Notes under the pieces: model-generated | The model's database searches: none | What the model was told of the DNA's origin: nothing | Seen by the model: only the letters and a program-made list of their open reading frames with translations | Assembly: GCA_020073265.1 (NCBI GenBank) | Contig: JAIQFN010000056.1 | Coordinates: forward strand, 1-38,890 | Length of the DNA stretch: 38,890 nucleotides | Direction: 5' to 3' | Origin: Terriglobia bacterium | GTDB lineage: Bacteria; Acidobacteriota; Terriglobia; Bryobacterales; Bryobacteraceae | Shown: in pieces, positions 16,007 through 25,250 of the stretch | Numbering within the stretch: position 1 is the first letter of the stretch | Layout: each line of letters opens with the position of its first letter | Program-made: the position numbers and the translations under genes

Positions 16007-17110
16007 ATGATCCTGTCCCCCTCCACCCCGGAAGAACTAGCATCTCAACTGGCCGACGCCAGCGCCCAGCGCCAGTCGATCACTCTGCGCGGCAACTCCA
16101 CCAAAGACCGCATGGCCGGCCCGATTCTCCCATCCGATCTCACCATCTCCACCGCCCGCCTCAATCGCGTATTGCAGTACGAACCGCGCGATCTGACCGT
16201 CAGCGTCGAAGCCGGCATGTCCTGGCGCGACTTCAACCGCACGCTCGCCGAGCACGGACAGATGGTCCCGCTCGATCCGCCCTTCTCCGATGAAGCCACC
16301 GTCGGCGGCATCGTTGCGGCCAACGTCAGCGGTCCGCGCCGCCGTCTGTACGGATCCGTGCGCGACATGGTGATCGGCATGACCTTCGTCACGCTCGAAG
16401 GCAAGCTGATCCGCACCGGCGGAATGGTGGTGAAAAACGTCGCCGGCCTCGACATGGCGAAGCTTATGATCGGATCGTTCGGAACGCTCGCAGCCATCGC
16501 TGTCGTGAACTTCAGGCTGCACCCCAGGCCGGCAGGCACGCGGACCTTCGTACAGGAATTTCTACGCGCCGCCGAAGCGGTTGCTGCGCGGGACCGCATC
16601 CTGAAAAGCCCGTTGCAGCCCGCCGCCGTCGATATTCTCAAATCAACCGACGGTTACGACTTGCTGGTTCAGGCCGGCGGCAGCCCCGCGGTGCTCGATC
16701 GTTACTCGCGCGAGCTGCCCAAGACGCGAATCGTGGAAGGCGCCGAGGAGCAAGCCCTGTGGCGCACCATCCGCGAGTTCACGCCGGACTTCTTGCGGCA
16801 GCACGAAAACGGCGCCGTGCTGCGCGTTTCCTGCACGCTGTCAGAAGTCGGCAGCGTGCTGGACTCGCTGCCCGCGCCCGCTATAGCCCGTGCCGGTTCG
16901 GGCGTCTGCTACGGCTACTTCTCGAAGCCGGAAGAGCTGCACCGCGTCCCGGCTGGCCGCAGCGTGATCGAATTCGCGCCACCAGCCTTCCGCGAGCACG
17001 CCGATTTGTGGCCCGATCCCGGAAGCGACTTTGCGATGATGAAACAGGTGAAGCAAATGTTCGACCCCCTGGGCATCCTCAACCGCCGCAGGCTGTATGG
17101 CCGCATCTGA
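16007..17110 (+). CDS. glcE: glycolate oxidase FAD-binding subunit
   Basis: FAD_binding_4-type subunit of glycolate oxidase, which converts glycolate to glyoxylate with electron transfer to the quinone pool. 367 residues. ITLRGNSTKDRMAGP and PPFSDEATVGGIVAANVSG are the FAD pyrophosphate-binding parts; GSVRDMVIGMTFVT and GGMVVKNVAGLDMAKLM are diagnostic of GlcE. It lacks the long C-terminal FAD-oxidase domain of GlcD. The final 14 bases overlap glcF, so the two are coupled. glcD is not within the window. Confidence 0.93.
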   Translation: MILSPSTPEELASQLADASAQRQSITLRGNSTKDRMAGPILPSDLTISTARLNRVLQYEPRDLTVSVEAGMSWRDFNRTLAEHGQMVPLDPPFSDEATVGGIVAANVSGPRRRLYGSVRDMVIGMTFVTLEGKLIRTGGMVVKNVAGLDMAKLMIGSFGTLAAIAVVNFRLHPRPAGTRTFVQEFLRAAEAVAARDRILKSPLQPAAVDILKSTDGYDLLVQAGGSPAVLDRYSRELPKTRIVEGAEEQALWRTIREFTPDFLRQHENGAVLRVSCTLSEVGSVLDSLPAPAIARAGSGVCYGYFSKPEELHRVPAGRSVIEFAPPAFREHADLWPDPGSDFAMMKQVKQMFDPLGILNRRRLYGRI

Positions 17111-18404
17111 ACTCATCGCGCTGGATCAACCACAACAGGCCGACCTCGACAGGTGCGTTCACTGCGGCCTGTGTCTGAACGCCTGCCCCACCTATCGCGA
17201 ACTGCGCGTGGAAATGGATTCGCCTCGCGGCCGCATCTACCAAATGGCCCAAGTGTCCAGCGGCGCGGCGGCCATCAGCCCGTCCTACATCCAACACATC
17301 GACCTGTGCCTGGCCTGCCGCGGTTGCGAGACGGCCTGTCCCTCCGGCGTGCGCTACGGGCGATTGGTGGAAGCGGCGCGCGCCGAAATCGAAAACCATA
17401 TCCAGCGGCCCCGCCACATCCGCTGGCTCCGATCTTTCTTCTTCCGCAAACTTCTTCCCTCGCGCGTCAATCTTGGAATCCTGGGAACGATGCTGTACCT
17501 GTACCAGGCCAGCGGCCTGAAGTGGCTGGTCCGAGTGCTGGGCTTCCTGCCCTCGCGGCTTCGCGAAATCGAGAGCCTCGCGCCGGACATCGAAGCGCCG
17601 TTCTTCTTTCCCTATTACGGAAAAATCTTGCCCGCCGAAGGCCAGCGTCGCCACCGGGTCGCCTTCCTGGGCGGCTGCATCGCGAATCTCGCCTTCGCCC
17701 GCCTGAACGAGTCCACAGTGCGCGTGCTGCAGAAAAACGGCTGTGAGGTTTCGATTCCGAAAGACCAGACGTGCTGCGGCGCACTCCACGTCCACTCCGG
17801 CCTGCCCGAGGAAGCGCGCAAATTGGCGCGCCGCAACATCGACGCGCTGCTGGACGGCGGATTCGATGCCATCATCACCAACGCCGGCGGTTGCGGATCG
17901 ACGTTGAAAGAATACGGCGAGCTGCTCGAGCACGATCCGGCCTATGCCGAAAAAGCGCACCGCTTCGCCGCTGTGGTGAAAGACGTCAACGAATTTCTGG
18001 CGTCCATCGAGTTGAACACCAACATGAGCGCGCAGCCCCTGATCGCGACCTATCAGGATTCCTGCCACCTCGCTCACGGCCAGAAGATCCGTTCGGCGCC
18101 GCGGAAATTGCTCAGCCTCGTTCCCGGCCTGGAGCTTCGCGAGATGCCGCTCTCCGATCTCTGCTGCGGCAGCGCGGGCATCTACAACGTCGTGCACACC
18201 AGCATGTCGACGGCGCTGCTCCGCAAGAAGATGGATGCCGTGAAAGCCACCGGCGCTCAGATGATCGTCACCGCGAATCCCGGCTGCATGCTGCAACTGG
18301 AGGCCGGCGCGCGAAAATTCGGACAAGGCCAGCGCGTCGCGCACGTCGTGGAAATTCTCGACCAGGCCTACCTCGCCGCCCAGGAACCTAAACGCACATC
18401 GTGA
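17097..18404 (+). CDS. glcF: glycolate oxidase iron-sulfur subunit
   Basis: Membrane-associated electron-transfer subunit, 435 residues. Two 4Fe-4S motifs: CVHCGLCLNACP (residues 20-31) and CLACRGCETACP (71-82), followed by two CCG domains (CCGALHVHSG and CCGSAGIYN) as in GlcF, LldE and HdrB-type proteins. It passes electrons from the GlcD/GlcE flavin to quinone. It begins inside the end of glcE. The 3' end overlaps the convergent histidine-kinase gene by 17 bases. Confidence 0.94.
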   Translation: MAASELIALDQPQQADLDRCVHCGLCLNACPTYRELRVEMDSPRGRIYQMAQVSSGAAAISPSYIQHIDLCLACRGCETACPSGVRYGRLVEAARAEIENHIQRPRHIRWLRSFFFRKLLPSRVNLGILGTMLYLYQASGLKWLVRVLGFLPSRLREIESLAPDIEAPFFFPYYGKILPAEGQRRHRVAFLGGCIANLAFARLNESTVRVLQKNGCEVSIPKDQTCCGALHVHSGLPEEARKLARRNIDALLDGGFDAIITNAGGCGSTLKEYGELLEHDPAYAEKAHRFAAVVKDVNEFLASIELNTNMSAQPLIATYQDSCHLAHGQKIRSAPRKLLSLVPGLELREMPLSDLCCGSAGIYNVVHTSMSTALLRKKMDAVKATGAQMIVTANPGCMLQLEAGARKFGQGQRVAHVVEILDQAYLAAQEPKRTS

Positions 18405-18987
18405 ACACGGCGCCCCCGCCCGGCCCGTTGCCGGCCGTCACCGAGCCGCCATTCTGCTCGACGATCGATTGCACGACGTACAGCCCCAGCCCCGAGATGA
18501 TCGACTTGGTGGACACGCGCTCCTGAAAAATCCGGGGCAGCAGCTCCGGCGCGATGCCCGGACCGTCGTCGCTCACCACGATCTCATGCTCCCGCGCTTC
18601 GATGCGAATGTTCTTGGCGCCGGCCTGCGCTGAATTCAAAAACAGATTCACCAGCACGCGTTCCCACTGGCCCGGATCGCCCTTCAGCCGAAATTCCGGA
18701 TCGATCTCGTGCGTGAATCCGATTCTCGGCCGGTTCGCGCACTCCAGATAGTCCTGGCAGAATTGCGCCGCGTTCTCGATCACCGGAACCAGTTCGGTGG
18801 CGGAACGATTGGTTTCGAGAATGCTGTGAACGATCCTCTGCCCCTGGTCCACGCTCCGCTGCAGCGTGTGCGCCAGCTTTTCCCACTTTGGATCGGCCTC
18901 CAGAAGATCCGCGCTCTCCGCGAGAGTCTGAAAAACATTGTTCAGATCGTGGATCAAACCTTCCAGTGTAAGATCAGCAACCGCCAT
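18388..18987 (-). CDS. small soluble histidine kinase
   Basis: 199-residue kinase without any sensor or membrane segment. The H-box LIHDLNNVFQ puts the phospho-accepting His at residue 13, immediately at the N-terminus. The ATP-binding domain has the N-box LVNLFLNSAQAG, G1 DDGPGI and G2 SGLGLYVVQSIVEQNGG. It resembles the kinase core of a chemotaxis-like or stand-alone kinase that gets its input by protein contact. It starts 6 bases after the stop of aroA on the same strand, so it is cotranscribed with it. No response regulator lies alongside; the nearest is the NtrC-type gene at 25251, which has its own kinase. Confidence 0.85.
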   Translation of the reverse strand: MAVADLTLEGLIHDLNNVFQTLAESADLLEADPKWEKLAHTLQRSVDQGQRIVHSILETNRSATELVPVIENAAQFCQDYLECANRPRIGFTHEIDPEFRLKGDPGQWERVLVNLFLNSAQAGAKNIRIEAREHEIVVSDDGPGIAPELLPRIFQERVSTKSIISGLGLYVVQSIVEQNGGSVTAGNGPGGGAVFTMCV

Positions 18988-18993
18988 TTCGAT

Positions 18994-20274
18994 TCACCCC
19001 GCGACTCGATGTAGTGTATCGAAAAATTCAGGAAAAGACACCCGGGCTGCTTCCGAGCCTTCCAGGATCGACGGACCGTCGGCGATGAGAGCAGCCACTG
19101 CGAACGCCATCGCGATGCGATGGTCGCCGAACGAATCCAGCTCCGCGGCGTGAAAACTCTGTCTGCCGGGGACCTCGAAACCGTCCGCGCGCACCTCGAT
19201 CTTCAAACCCATCCGGCGGAAGTTCTCGGCAATCGTGGCAATGCGGTCGGTCTCCTTGACTCGCAACTCGGCGGCGTCGCGCACGACCAGCCCCTCCTCG
19301 CTCGCCGCACCCAGAACCGCCAGCACCGGAATCTCGTCAATCAGCGCCGCGGTTCGCGCCTTTTCCAGCAATCCGCCCCGTACCGCCGACTTTCGCACCA
19401 GCACGTCGCCCGCCAGTTCGCCTCCGGCCGCGCGCACGTCGAGAATCTTGATCTGCGCGCCCATCTCCGCCAGGAAATCCAGCAGCGCGGTCCGCGTCGG
19501 ATTCAACCCGACGTTGTGGATGGTGAGCGCGGACTCGCGAACCATCAGCGCAGCCGCCAGAAAAAATGCGGCCGAGGAAAGATCGCCCGGCACGCGCAGC
19601 TCTTTGCCCACCAGGCGCGGCCGGCCCGTCACCGTGATCGACCTCCCCTGGACTTCCACGTCCGCCCCGAACTCGCGCAGCGCCAGCTCAGTGTGATCGC
19701 GCGTGCGCACCGGCTCGTGCACGCGGGTTTTTCCCTCGGCGTACAGGCCCGCCAGCAGGACGCAGCTCTTCACCTGCGCGCTCGCCACCGGAAGCGTGTA
19801 CTCGATCGGATGCAGCCGGCCTCCCCGAATCGTCAGCGGTGGGAACCGGTTCTCCCGCGCCTCGATCCTCGCGCCCATTTCCGCCAGCGGATTCATGATC
19901 CGGTCCATCGGCCGACGCGACAGCGATTCATCGCCGCCGATGCGCGTCACAAAAGACTGCGCCGCCAGAATGCCGCTCAGCATCCGGATGGTCGATCCGG
20001 AATTGCCCGCGTCCAGCATCCCGGCCGGTTCGCGCAGTCCATCCAGGCCCTGCCCCGCAATGCAAACCAGGCCGTCGCGAATATCGACGCCCGCTCCCAG
20101 CGAACGCATGCACTCGAGCGTCGATCGGCAGTCGGCGCCGCTGGAGTAGTTGGCGATCTTAGTCGCGCCTTCCGCGATCGCCGCCAGCATGCCATAGCGG
20201 TGCGAAATGGATTTGTCGCCGGGAAGCTCAACCGCGCCGCTGATGGCGCTGGCCGGAACGATTTGCTCGCGCAT
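18994..20274 (-). CDS. aroA: 3-phosphoshikimate 1-carboxyvinyltransferase (EPSP synthase)
   Basis: Sixth step of the shikimate pathway: shikimate 3-phosphate + PEP to EPSP; cytosolic. 426 residues, standard length. GDKSISHR (Lys21 region) binds both substrates; LDAGNSGSTIRMLSG is the PEP loop; RDHTELALREFGADV, RVKETDRI and GDHRIAMAF are conserved active-site motifs. All key residues are present. It is followed by the small kinase gene, an uncommon neighbour. Upstream on the same strand is sthA (gap 40 bases). Confidence 0.96.
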   Translation of the reverse strand: MREQIVPASAISGAVELPGDKSISHRYGMLAAIAEGATKIANYSSGADCRSTLECMRSLGAGVDIRDGLVCIAGQGLDGLREPAGMLDAGNSGSTIRMLSGILAAQSFVTRIGGDESLSRRPMDRIMNPLAEMGARIEARENRFPPLTIRGGRLHPIEYTLPVASAQVKSCVLLAGLYAEGKTRVHEPVRTRDHTELALREFGADVEVQGRSITVTGRPRLVGKELRVPGDLSSAAFFLAAALMVRESALTIHNVGLNPTRTALLDFLAEMGAQIKILDVRAAGGELAGDVLVRKSAVRGGLLEKARTAALIDEIPVLAVLGAASEEGLVVRDAAELRVKETDRIATIAENFRRMGLKIEVRADGFEVPGRQSFHAAELDSFGDHRIAMAFAVAALIADGPSILEGSEAARVSFPEFFDTLHRVAG

Positions 20275-20314
20275 CGAAATAAGAGTGTACCGCGCGAGCG
20301 CACGCTGTACGCAA

Positions 20315-21715
20315 CTAAGTTCCGGTGGAGAACTTCGCCAGCTTGTTCAGCCCGTTGAACGCCGCCGCTTTGTAACACTCGGCCAGCGTCGGGTAATTGA
20401 AAACGGTATCCACGAAGTATTCCACGGTCCCGCCCAGAATCATCACCGCCTGCCCGATATGCAGCAACTCGGCCGCGCCCTCGCCGATGATGTGCACACC
20501 CAGCAGATTCTTGGTCTCGCGATGGAAGATCAGCTTCAAGCGCCCCGTCGTGTCTCCGCGTATCTGACCTCGCGCGATCTCGCGATAGTACGCCATCCCA
20601 ACTTCATAGGGAACATCCTCCTCGGTGAGCTGCTCTTCGGTCTTCCCGATGAACGAGATCTCCGGAATCGTGTAGATGCCGTACGGATAGTTGGAAGGAT
20701 TGGAGTGCAGGTCCTTGCCGAATGCGTGTGCCGCCGCGATCCTGCCCTGCTCCATCGAGACCGACGCCAGGCTGGGAAAGCCGACCACGTCGCCCACCGC
20801 GAAGATGTGCGGCTGCGCCGTCCGGTACGCGGCGTCCACGGGAATCCGTCCGCGCGCATCGGCTTGAATGCCGGCCGCCGCCAGGTTCAGATCGTCCACG
20901 TTGCCCTGCCGTCCCACTGCATACAGCAGCGCATCCCCGCACAGCTTTTTCTTGCTCGCCAGATTGGCCACCACCGAGCCATCCGGCAGCTCCTCCACGC
21001 TCTGAACTTCCTCGTTCAGCCGCAGCGTCACGCGCTGATCGCGCAGATGGTAGGACAGCGCTTCCACCATCTCGGCGTCCGCGAATTCCAGCAGCCGCGA
21101 CCGCTTTTCCACCAGCGTCACCCGCACCCCCAGCGTCGCGAACATGCAGGTGTACTCGACGCCGATCACGCCGCCGCCCACCACCAGCAAATTTTCGGGA
21201 ATCCCCGGTATGTCGAAGATGTGGTCCGTGTCGACGATGTTGCGCCCGTTGATGGGCACCTCCGAGCACGACGCCGGCCTGGTTCCGGCCGCGATGATGA
21301 TTTTCTCGGCGGCGTAGCTCTGCTCGCCGCGCGAGCTCTCCACTCGCAGCGTGTGAGCATCCACGAACTTGGCGGTTCCGTTGATCAACTCGATGTGATT
21401 GCGCGATAGCTGGTCACGGATCACCTCCACTTCTTTCTGAACGATGTGCTGGACGTGTACGGCCAGGTCCGCGATCGTGATCTTTTCCTGGCCGTGATGG
21501 TTGCTGCCGTAAACATTCTGGTAGTAGAAACCGGAAAGGTACAGCACGGCCTCGCGCATGGTCTTGCTGGGGATGGTCCCGGTATTTACGCAAACGCCGC
21601 CCAGCACCTCGCGCCGCTCGACCACCGCGACGTGCTTGCCCATCTTGGCGCCCTGAATGGCCGCGCGCTGACCCGCCGGACCCGATCCGATTACGATGAG
21701 GTCGTAGCTCTGCAA
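20315..21715 (-). CDS. sthA: soluble pyridine nucleotide transhydrogenase
   Basis: Cytosolic flavoprotein of the disulfide-reductase fold that transfers hydride between NADPH and NAD+. 466 residues, the same length as the E. coli enzyme. It has the FAD site IVIGSGPAGQRAAIQGAK and GGVCVNTGTIPSKTMREA, where the lone Cys without a CxxxxC partner separates SthA from lipoamide dehydrogenase and glutathione reductase. The NAD(P) site is VVGGGVIGVEYTCMF and the second FAD site is HIFAVGDVVGFPSLA. It helps balance NADPH against NADH, which would suit the glycolate and shikimate enzymes nearby, but no regulatory link is visible. Confidence 0.93.
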   Translation of the reverse strand: MQSYDLIVIGSGPAGQRAAIQGAKMGKHVAVVERREVLGGVCVNTGTIPSKTMREAVLYLSGFYYQNVYGSNHHGQEKITIADLAVHVQHIVQKEVEVIRDQLSRNHIELINGTAKFVDAHTLRVESSRGEQSYAAEKIIIAAGTRPASCSEVPINGRNIVDTDHIFDIPGIPENLLVVGGGVIGVEYTCMFATLGVRVTLVEKRSRLLEFADAEMVEALSYHLRDQRVTLRLNEEVQSVEELPDGSVVANLASKKKLCGDALLYAVGRQGNVDDLNLAAAGIQADARGRIPVDAAYRTAQPHIFAVGDVVGFPSLASVSMEQGRIAAAHAFGKDLHSNPSNYPYGIYTIPEISFIGKTEEQLTEEDVPYEVGMAYYREIARGQIRGDTTGRLKLIFHRETKNLLGVHIIGEGAAELLHIGQAVMILGGTVEYFVDTVFNYPTLAECYKAAAFNGLNKLAKFSTGT

Positions 21716-21906
21716 GAAACTAATTTACCGCAGCCCGGACCTTCGCCCTGTAATCGTGCTGTAACCGCGCCGCCCCGAATCCGCGCGCCCGCCGCCGCGC
21801 ACGTGTCAAAACGTTAGGTAACAACGAAAGTTTTACGCAGCCCTGCTGGTCCGAGACAGACTCAATTGTGTTTGAGATCAATTAGTTAGGTTTTTGGCTT
21901 CAGGCG

Positions 21907-21915
21907 TGCTATCTT
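21907..21915 (+). promoter_or_regulatory. possible extended -10 promoter of the OmpA-like lipoprotein gene
   Basis: TG-C-TATCTT fits an extended -10 (TGnTATnnT) and would start transcription near 21922, just before AGGAG (21925-21929) that serves the ATG at 21941. No convincing -35 is present 17 bases upstream. Within a 225-base intergenic region with an inverted CTCAA/TTGAG pair near 21861-21876. Tentative. Confidence 0.3.
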
Positions 21916-21940
21916 GTACGCAAGAGGAGACACATCCACT

Positions 21941-22720
21941 ATGACACTTCGTCATGCACCGGTGATGTTGGGGGCTTTAGCCGTATTGGCTTTGGCAAGC
22001 GTGGGTTGCGCGACTAAGAAGCATGTGCGTGAAGCCATTGCTCCGGTACAGAACCAGGTCAATCAAACTCAAAGCCAGCTGACGCAGACACAGGGCCAGG
22101 TTTCGTCGCTGCAGAAACAGACGGATGAGCAGAAACAAGCCATCGGCGATTTGGATCGGCAAGTAGCCACCGCCGACGAGAAGGCCACCGACGCCGCTAA
22201 GAAAGCCGCGGAAGCCGCCGAAGCAGCCGCCAAAGCGAACGCCGCCGCTACCGAGGCGGGTCAACGCGCCGAAACCGCAAACAACAACGCGCAGCAGGCG
22301 CAACAGGGCGTGACTCGCATCGAACAGAATATCAACAACTACAAGTTGATGACCACCGAGCAAGTCTACTTCGGCTTCAATCAGAGCGCGCTCAGCAAGG
22401 CCGAACAGGCGAAACTGGACGAAACCGCCCAGAAGATCGGCGGCTTGAAGAACTACGTGGTGGAAGTGGCCGGCTATGCCGACCGCACCGGCGACAAGAC
22501 CTACAATCGCGAACTGAGCCGCAAGCGCGCCGACGCCGTGGTTCACTATCTCGCGGTCCAGCACAGCATCCCGTTGCGTTCCATCCGGGAACTCGGCGTG
22601 GGCAGCGATTTCCCCGAAGCCGACAACAAGACCGCCGCGGCTCGCAAGGAGAATCGACGCGTGGATGTGAGGATCTACACGCTGGACCTGGGCGGGCGCG
22701 AGAGCGCCGACCTGCGCTAA
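21941..22720 (+). CDS. OmpA/Pal-family lipoprotein with alanine-rich coiled coil
   Basis: Outer-membrane lipoprotein, 259 residues from ATG 21941 with AGGAG 11 bases before it. The signal peptide ends in SVGC (Cys23, an imperfect lipobox). Residues about 30-130 are Gln/Ala-rich with heptad-like repeats (TQSQLTQTQGQ, then KAAEAAEAAAKANAA), predicting a long coiled-coil stalk. The OmpA C-terminal peptidoglycan-binding domain follows (VYFGFNQSALSKAEQAKLDE, GYADRTGDKTYNRELSRKRA, ENRRVDVRIY). It anchors the outer membrane to peptidoglycan; the stalk sets distance, as in Lpp/Pal-type proteins. Transcribed alone, ending at a hairpin at 22740. Confidence 0.92.
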   Translation: MTLRHAPVMLGALAVLALASVGCATKKHVREAIAPVQNQVNQTQSQLTQTQGQVSSLQKQTDEQKQAIGDLDRQVATADEKATDAAKKAAEAAEAAAKANAAATEAGQRAETANNNAQQAQQGVTRIEQNINNYKLMTTEQVYFGFNQSALSKAEQAKLDETAQKIGGLKNYVVEVAGYADRTGDKTYNRELSRKRADAVVHYLAVQHSIPLRSIRELGVGSDFPEADNKTAAARKENRRVDVRIYTLDLGGRESADLR

Positions 22721-22739
22721 CAGATCTCAAACGCAATCA

Positions 22740-22765
22740 GGCTGCGGGACCTCGTTCCCGCAGCC
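22740..22765. terminator. strong GC hairpin between convergent genes
   Basis: A perfect 10-bp stem GGCTGCGGGA / TCCCGCAGCC with a 6-base loop, placed 20 bases after the stop of the OmpA-like gene and 14 bases after the stop of the convergent lipoprotein gene. No T-run on the + side; the - side is followed by a modest T-rich stretch. It is probably a bidirectional terminator. Confidence 0.55.
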
Positions 22766-22778
22766 GCACCTCTCCCAC

Positions 22779-23357
22779 TTACCGCAAGCTCTTCTCCAGG
22801 CTGCTCGCCAATACTTCCGCCCGCTCCGCTAACCGCCTCGCTCCCGGCAAGTCCAATCCGCGCCTGGCCTGGGCCTGCTTCACGAAGCTCTGAATTTCCC
22901 CCAAGCTCGCCTGCTGTTCTCTAGTCAGCCGGCGTCTGCCGATCGCTCGCAGACTCGCCTCTGTGCGGCCGAGACTCTGGTCGATCGCGCCGTTGTACTC
23001 CCGCTGCTCGTCTGCCGTTAGAACCGGCCCGAGTTGCGGCACGGGAGCAGTCGCAGGGGCCGTCGCCCCAGGCGGGTTAGGCGCAGCCGGTCGAGGCGGC
23101 GCCGAACGCCGCGGCCTGGCCGCAGGTGGCGCGCCGGGTGGCGTGCTGGGCGGCAGAGTCACGTTCGGAGTCGTCTCTGCCGGCGTGATCTCCGGAGGCG
23201 GAGGAAGCGGCCCGGTCTTGGGGACCGTGGGTTGCGGCGCCGCCGGCGCTGGCAAGGGAGCCACCGGCGCTGGCGCCGCCACGTGCTTCTTCCTGCACGA
23301 CGTCTCCACTACCCCCACCACACTCACCAGCACTAAGACACAGATCGGGCGAATCAT
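22779..23357 (-). CDS. proline-rich probable lipoprotein
   Basis: 192 residues. The N-terminal hydrophobic signal runs to ETSC (Cys21; the lipobox is imperfect because Glu stands at -3). Residues 28-115 are dominated by Pro and Ala (PPPPEITPAE, PPSTPPGAPPAA), a likely extended periplasmic spacer. The C-terminal 80 residues form an acidic/basic helical domain starting near LTADEQREYN, with two or three predicted helices. No known family recognised. It starts 15 bases downstream of the kinase gene on the same strand, so it is the third gene of the two-component operon and could be part of the sensing apparatus; that is inference from position. Confidence 0.72.
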   Translation of the reverse strand: MIRPICVLVLVSVVGVVETSCRKKHVAAPAPVAPLPAPAAPQPTVPKTGPLPPPPEITPAETTPNVTLPPSTPPGAPPAARPRRSAPPRPAAPNPPGATAPATAPVPQLGPVLTADEQREYNGAIDQSLGRTEASLRAIGRRRLTREQQASLGEIQSFVKQAQARRGLDLPGARRLAERAEVLASSLEKSLR

Positions 23358-23372
23358 GCAGGGTAGGAGAAA

Positions 23373-25250
23373 TCAAGAGCCGAGCGTCGCCGAGCGGAAC
23401 ACTTCACTCCGGTAGTCTAGCATCCTCGGGAAATGCAGCCGGAACGTGGTGCCCTTTCCCACTTCGCTGACAAAGTCGATGGTTCCCCCGTGCAGTTGAA
23501 CCACCCGGAACGTAGTCGCCAGTCCGATTCCCGAACCGCCCTTCTTAGTGGTGAAGTACAGGTTGAAAATCCGGTCCCGCACTTCCGGCGCGATGCCCGC
23601 GCCCGCGTCCGCAATCTCGAGCTGGCAATCGTCGCCGTCCCACGCGGTCCGGACCTTCAATCGGCCGCCCTCCGGCATCGCCTCCAACCCGTTGTTGATG
23701 ACGTTCAGGATGGCCTGCTTGAGCAAGTCCGCGTCGCCGTTGATCATCAGGCCGTCCTCGAGGGCCGTTTCGATCTGGACCCGCTTGGCTCGCGCCTCCG
23801 GCAATACCAGCGCGATCACCTGGTCCGCCAGCTGGCTCAAGTTGATGGACGTGGCCTCCAGCTCGATCGGCTTGTTGAAATTCAGGAACGTCTTCACCAC
23901 GCTGTCCAGCCGCTTGATCTCGCTGGCGATGACATTCACCTCCGGCTGCTCGACGTCCAGCTTGCCTCTCAACACCTCCAGGTGCAGCGCCATCGCGTTC
24001 AGCGGGTTCTTGATCTCGTGCGCCACCCCGCTGGTGAGACGGCTCAAAGCCGCCAGCCGCGTGGACAGATCCAGTTGCCGTTCGATCTGCCGCCGGCTCT
24101 CGGCATCCCGGATCGCAACCAGCGTTCCCAGGTCGTCATGCCCGGGACTCCTCCGCAGCACGTCGACGCTCACCAGCAGCTTCACCGAACCCGCGCCATT
24201 GCGTGTCAGCGTGACCATCTGGTCGTGCACCGGCTGCCGCTCCCGAACCGCGCTCCCGATCACTTCTCCCAGCGCCGTCGAGATGGGAAACAGTTCATCC
24301 ACCCCGCGCCCCACCATCTCGACATGCGGCTTGCCCAGCAGACGCGCCGCCGGGTCGCTCGCCATCATGAGCCTGCCGGTATTGTCGAACAGCAGCACGC
24401 CTTGCTCCAGCCGCTGCAGCAGTTGCTCCACGTTGCTGCGCAGTTCCAGGGCATCCCGCTTGGCCCCGCGGAACTGCTCGCCCAAGACACTCAGCTTCGA
24501 CTGGACATCGGCGAACTCGCGGGTCTCCCGCTGCGGCTGTGACGGCGTCGCTTCGAATTGGCCCGACAGGATCGAGTCGATGGTCTGGCTCATCCGCCCC
24601 ACCGGATCCAGCACCAGGTTCGGCAGCACCGAACCAAGAAAGATTCCGATAAACAGCGCCGCCCCAAAAGCCAGCGCCAGGCTCTTCAGCGCCGGTTCAA
24701 TGTCATTCCTCACGAAGTCGGATCGAATCACCACCTCGATCAGAAAGAACGGCTTGTTGTCCACCCCCAGCGTGCGAGTGGTGGAATAGTTCTCGCTGCG
24801 GCTCATCAGACGCCACAAGTTCGCAAACCAGTAGCCGTTCTGGATATCACGAAAATCATGCGCCGCCGACGCCCTCGCACCCGCCAGCCGAGGATCCGAG
24901 GCCGCCAGAACCTGGCCCTGCGTGTCCGTTACCCGTATGGAAAGCACCAGCTTGGCGTCCGCCAGCGTGCGCACCAGCCGGCGCGAGATGCGCGCATCCG
25001 TTCGAATGGTCTCGGTCCAGCTTTCTTTCAACTGTTCCACCGAGGCGGGCGATGTCGCGTCCGGCGTGGTCGCCACGTTCAGACGCTCGATCAGGTAGCC
25101 GTTGATCTCATCGGCCACCACGTCGGCGCGATCGAATGCCGACCGGAACGTCACCCGCGTGAAGTCGTACAGGTACAGCGCCGACATGGCGATCACCACC
25201 AGCGTGACCAGCGCCACGATCGCGATCCGCAGCCGGGCTTTCAGCGACAT
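23373..25250 (-). CDS. membrane sensor histidine kinase (NtrB-like)
   Basis: 625-residue kinase. TM1 is about residues 8-27, a periplasmic sensor loop of about 160 residues follows, TM2 is about 190-212, then a HAMP-like linker (DPVGRMSQTIDSILSG), a coiled segment, a PAS domain (about 275-375) and HisKA with the H-box VAHEIKNPLNAMALHLEV (His411). The ATPase domain has ILNVINNGLEAMP, DAGAGI and GGSGIGLATTF. It pairs with the sigma-54 activator immediately upstream: the activator stop TAG (25251-25253) directly abuts the ATG of this gene. The pair likely controls sigma-54 promoters in response to an envelope signal. Confidence 0.93.
   Translation of the reverse strand: MSLKARLRIAIVALVTLVVIAMSALYLYDFTRVTFRSAFDRADVVADEINGYLIERLNVATTPDATSPASVEQLKESWTETIRTDARISRRLVRTLADAKLVLSIRVTDTQGQVLAASDPRLAGARASAAHDFRDIQNGYWFANLWRLMSRSENYSTTRTLGVDNKPFFLIEVVIRSDFVRNDIEPALKSLALAFGAALFIGIFLGSVLPNLVLDPVGRMSQTIDSILSGQFEATPSQPQRETREFADVQSKLSVLGEQFRGAKRDALELRSNVEQLLQRLEQGVLLFDNTGRLMMASDPAARLLGKPHVEMVGRGVDELFPISTALGEVIGSAVRERQPVHDQMVTLTRNGAGSVKLLVSVDVLRRSPGHDDLGTLVAIRDAESRRQIERQLDLSTRLAALSRLTSGVAHEIKNPLNAMALHLEVLRGKLDVEQPEVNVIASEIKRLDSVVKTFLNFNKPIELEATSINLSQLADQVIALVLPEARAKRVQIETALEDGLMINGDADLLKQAILNVINNGLEAMPEGGRLKVRTAWDGDDCQLEIADAGAGIAPEVRDRIFNLYFTTKKGGSGIGLATTFRVVQLHGGTIDFVSEVGKGTTFRLHFPRMLDYRSEVFRSATLGS

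Noticed and set aside
19120-21409. Two forward open frames of about 400 residues over aroA and sthA
   Set aside because: Antisense to genes with complete catalytic motifs; no signature of their own.
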